Shown: positions 32,816 to 35,536 of the stretch, in pieces
How the letters are laid out: each line of letters begins with the position of its first letter
Numbering within the stretch: position 1 is the stretch's first letter
Translations under genes and position numbers: made by a program
Source: Bacteroidota bacterium
GTDB lineage: Bacteria; Bacteroidota; Bacteroidia; Cytophagales; Microscillaceae
Reading direction: 5' to 3'
Length of the DNA: 35,536 nt
NCBI GenBank assembly: GCA_004292795.1
Contig: RDXI01000017.1
Span: forward strand, 1-35,536
The notes under the pieces: generated by a model
What the model was told of the DNA's origin: nothing
Database searches by the model: none
The model's input: the letters and a program-made list of their open reading frames with translations, nothing else

Positions 32816-34219
32816 TTAATAACCGGGGTTTTGAACAAGATTAGGGTTTGCGTCCATTTCACGGCGTGGAATAGGGAAAACAAGCTCTGGAGCATTGTAT
32901 GGATATGTTACACTCGCAAAACTAATTACATTGAGCTGTCTTCTTTTGAGGTCATGAATCCTATGCCCTTCAAAGCATAACTCCATACGGCGTTCTTTCA
33001 AGATGTCGTCTATAGTGAGCGAAGTCAAGTTTGGTACACCTGCACGATTTCTGATGCGGTTGATGTCATTCAAAGGCGTATCGCCTGTGGTAGAAGCCAA
33101 TTCAAAATTACACTCGGCACGTATGAGATACATCTCAGAAAGACGCATGATGTTGTAGTTCTTGTTAGGGTTTTTCCACTTGCCACAAGTTTGACGACCT
33201 GGGCGATTACCTGTACCTACATAAAATAAGTCGGTACGCCTTTTGTCCACACCCGCTATATATTCATTCAAGTGTCCTGAAAGAATTTCTACATCACCAC
33301 GTCCAATACCCTCTAAGTTGGCATAGAAAGTAGCAAGTCCAGCATTGGCAATACCAGCGTTGTTGGTAATGTTTTGTTGGATTTCAAAAATTGATTCAGC
33401 TGTGTTGTCAATGTCAAACACTTGATTTACAGTAGCATTCAATGAATATTGATTGCTTGTGATAATATCGTTGGCTCTTGTCAAAGCGTTTGCATAATCA
33501 CCTTGTTGTAGATAAGCACGCGCCAAAAAGCCTTTTGCAGTGTATTTGGTGGCATAATACGATTTAGCGGCGGGGTAATCTACTGTACGTATATCACCAA
33601 CGGGAAGAAGCGTTTCTGCTTGAGTCAAGTCTTGCAAAACTTGCGTGTAAACTTCTGCAATCGTATTGCGTTTTACCGTTTCAAAAGTATTGGCTTTCAA
33701 CATCAAAGGAACACCCAAGCCACTGTTAGCCGTGTTTTTAACCCAAGGTTGTGCGTACAAACGTACCAATTCAAAATAGCAAACACCTCTCCACAAAAGT
33801 GCGTGTCCACGCGCTTCGTCGCGCTCTGCGGCATCTGTAATGGCATTCAAGTTTTCCAACACGTTGTTGCAAGCATTGATAGCGTTATACAAATTTACCC
33901 ATGTAGCAGTAGCAATGCCATTCTCAGCTACCATGTTTTTGCCTTGCAATTCACGGTAAGCTTGGAACGTTCCGCGCCAGCGCATATCACGCCCTCCGCC
34001 CATAAGGTCGGCAGAGAGTTGCAAATCACCACCAAAAAGTGTGCCTCCACGTACAATACCATAGATACCTACAACAGCCGCTCTCAATTTTTCGGGTGTA
34101 TTGAGGGCTTCTGAAAACGGTAAAGATTGTTGTGGTGCAGGCTCATTCAATTTATTATTACATTGGGTTAGACTCAAAGCTATAGTCAATCCCCAAAGGC
34201 AGATTAATATCTTTTTCAT
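32816..34219 (-). CDS. SusD/RagB-family outer-membrane nutrient-binding lipoprotein
   Basis: The protein has 467 residues from the ATG at 34219 (MKKILICLWG). The TTG six bases earlier is not used. The lipobox is LTQC with C20. The family helical TPR-like scaffold is seen in WVNLYNAINACNNVLENLN, ARGHALLWRGVCYFELVRLYAQPW and ARAYLQQGDYANALTRANDII. The C-terminal part has YNIMRLSEMYLIRAECNFEL, ILKERRMELCFEGHRIHDLKR and the end FPIPRREMDANPNLVQNPGY, all diagnostic. It caps the SusC channel and delivers ligand. No glycoside hydrolase is in the visible part of the locus, so the substrate (glycan or peptide) is unknown. Confidence 0.95.
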   Translation of the reverse strand: MKKILICLWGLTIALSLTQCNNKLNEPAPQQSLPFSEALNTPEKLRAAVVGIYGIVRGGTLFGGDLQLSADLMGGGRDMRWRGTFQAYRELQGKNMVAENGIATATWVNLYNAINACNNVLENLNAITDAAERDEARGHALLWRGVCYFELVRLYAQPWVKNTANSGLGVPLMLKANTFETVKRNTIAEVYTQVLQDLTQAETLLPVGDIRTVDYPAAKSYYATKYTAKGFLARAYLQQGDYANALTRANDIITSNQYSLNATVNQVFDIDNTAESIFEIQQNITNNAGIANAGLATFYANLEGIGRGDVEILSGHLNEYIAGVDKRRTDLFYVGTGNRPGRQTCGKWKNPNKNYNIMRLSEMYLIRAECNFELASTTGDTPLNDINRIRNRAGVPNLTSLTIDDILKERRMELCFEGHRIHDLKRRQLNVISFASVTYPYNAPELVFPIPRREMDANPNLVQNPGY

Positions 34220-34238
34220 ATTCAAGAATTACTAAAAA

Positions 34239-35536
34239 TTATAGGGAAATATTTATACCAAAGATGATGGTTCGCGCTTGTGGGGGTGTGTAGAAGTCAT
34301 TGCCAAAGATAATGTTTGAACTTTGGTTTGAGGTTTGTGTAAAACCACTGCTCAACTCTGGATCCCAACCTTGGAAGCGTTTGCTAAAGGCAGTAAGCAA
34401 GTTTTGACCTGTTACATACATACGCACATTACTCAATTTTGCTTTGCTTAACCAAGTTTTAGGCAATGTGTAGGCAAGTGTAGCTGTTTTCAAACGTATA
34501 TACGAACCATCATATATATAGCGAGAAGACATAGCTGTTCCATTGCCTCCATACAATCTCGCTTGAGGTACATAGGTAATATCCCCAGGGTTTCTCCAAC
34601 GATTTAATTGTTCTTTTGTTTGGTTATCAAAATAATCACCATTCGCGGTCATAAAGCCACCTGCCATGTTGTAAATGTCATTGCCATATACGAACTGAGC
34701 AAATAGGTTCAACTCAAAACCTTTGTAAGTAAAAATATTAGTCAAACCGCCAATAAAGTCAGGATTGGGATCACCAATTACTTGGCGATGACCAGCACTA
34801 TAATCATTGGTTGTACCTCCATCTTCGGTATAATACAAAGCATCACCATTGTTAGGATCAACGCCTGCATACTTCACACCAAACAAAACACCTATAGGTT
34901 GTCCTTCACGTGCTTCGTTTATCACACGAGAGCGGTTACCTGGTGCTATGATGATGCCGTTGGTTGAAATAACTTTGTTACGGTTGAAAGATATGTTGAA
35001 GTTGGTATTCCATTTAAAGTCGGCTATTTCAAGGTTTCTTGAGTTAATTGCTACTTCAAAGCCATGGTTGGAGATTTTACCAATGTTGCGTTGTTGGACA
35101 GTATAACCAGAAGTAGAAGGCACGTTTACATTCAACAACAAATCGCGTGTGTCTTTGTTGTAGTAATCCAAACTAATAGTTACGCGATCTTTCAACAAAC
35201 CTATTTCTAAACCTGTGTCGAGTTGGCGAGTTGTTTCCCATGTAGTTTTACCATCTGTGAAATTGCCAGGAGTCAAACCCGCTTGGTTACCATAAGCGTT
35301 AGCACCATACGTAGAAAGATAATCAAAGTTACCAATTTCAGCATTACCTGTTAAACCATAGCCAGCACGAACTTTCAAGAAACTGATAAGATCATTATTT
35401 TTCAAAAACTCTTCGTCAGAAACAATCCAGCCCAAACCTAATGAAGGGAAGAAGCCAAAACGACTTGATTCAGGGAAACGCGAGGTAGCATCAATACGAC
35501 CAGTCAAAGACACTAAGTATTTGCCCATGTACTTGT
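34239..35536 (-). CDS. SusC/RagA-family TonB-dependent outer-membrane receptor, C-terminal part (5' end off window)
   Basis: 432 residues of the C-terminal barrel are visible, and the frame stays open through the right edge. Marks: GKYLVSLTGRIDATSRFPES, RFGFFPSLGLGWIVSDEEF, LKVRAGYGLTGNAEIGNF, TTWETTRQLDTGLEIGLLKD, YYNKDTRDLLLNVNVPSTSG, NIGKISNHGFEVAINSRN, YIRLKTATLAYTLP and VRMYVTGQNLLTAF, then the end RTIIFGINISL. It transports ligand across the outer membrane with TonB energy. It is 19 bases upstream of susD in the same operon. An internal ATG at 35528 is not the start. Confidence 0.95.
   Translation of the reverse strand, partial: KYMGKYLVSLTGRIDATSRFPESSRFGFFPSLGLGWIVSDEEFLKNNDLISFLKVRAGYGLTGNAEIGNFDYLSTYGANAYGNQAGLTPGNFTDGKTTWETTRQLDTGLEIGLLKDRVTISLDYYNKDTRDLLLNVNVPSTSGYTVQQRNIGKISNHGFEVAINSRNLEIADFKWNTNFNISFNRNKVISTNGIIIAPGNRSRVINEAREGQPIGVLFGVKYAGVDPNNGDALYYTEDGGTTNDYSAGHRQVIGDPNPDFIGGLTNIFTYKGFELNLFAQFVYGNDIYNMAGGFMTANGDYFDNQTKEQLNRWRNPGDITYVPQARLYGGNGTAMSSRYIYDGSYIRLKTATLAYTLPKTWLSKAKLSNVRMYVTGQNLLTAFSKRFQGWDPELSSGFTQTSNQSSNIIFGNDFYTPPQARTIIFGINISL

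Overview
The window comes from a member of the Bacteroidetes (Bacteroidota), probably a Cytophagales-like gliding or surface lineage. The evidence is a SusC/SusD pair, a 7TM-DISM receptor ending in a LuxR-type helix-turn-helix, a PqqL-like M16 protease, very large secreted FG-GAP/LamG proteins, promoters of the TTTG-(N17-23)-TAnnTTTG type, and start sites with no Shine-Dalgarno sequence. It is a chromosomal region of mixed housekeeping and accessory genes. No rRNA, tRNA or CRISPR array was seen.

Layout. 1-6033 (-) is the N-terminal 2011 residues of a giant secreted adhesin-like protein that runs off the left edge. 6162-9521 (-) holds a 7TM-DISM/LuxR receptor, a TPR-like periplasmic protein, a SanA-like DUF218 protein and a small membrane/coiled-coil protein. 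9715-10305 (+) is hisIE. 10306-11784 is a decaying accessory patch: a frameshifted transposase-like remnant, two MITE-like inverted-repeat elements, an AT-rich orphan gene and a broken leucine-rich-repeat gene. 11988-13937 (+) is a MarR-SDR-pirin operon. 13975-17834 (-) holds the M16 protease and a TIGR01777 epimerase. 17957-19578 is a complete type II restriction-modification system: a beta-class methyltransferase (+), convergent with a Hpy99I-like beta-beta-alpha-metal endonuclease and a controller (C) protein (-). 19889-24393 holds a SPOR protein, three secreted proteins of unknown function and fabH. 24682-27545 (-) holds a monoheme cytochrome-like lipoprotein, a LuxE-like acyl-protein synthetase and a disrupted M20 amidohydrolase. 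27699-30961 holds an outer-membrane barrel (-) and an OmpL47-repeat protein (+). 30958-32217 (-) is Kdo transferase (waaA). 32293-35536 (-) is a susC-susD-lipoprotein operon whose susC is cut by the right edge.

The most striking signal is not a gene. The asymmetric octamer TAGGCAAG (or its complement CTTGCCTA) occurs about 48 times by hand count, where about one is expected by chance. The 7-base core AGGCAAG occurs about 90 times, in genes and between them, on both strands. Single-base variants at the last position are rare. Some copies form inverted pairs at gene ends, one of them the stem of a convincing terminator. This resembles DNA-uptake-sequence behaviour or another highly iterated genomic word. 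The copies thin out in the restriction-modification island, the propeller/FG-GAP part of the giant gene and the sus operon. Other notable signals are pyrimidine-rich repeat leaders that abut the ATG of three unrelated genes, paired TetR-like operators upstream of fabH, and several deletions that can be read from the sequence.
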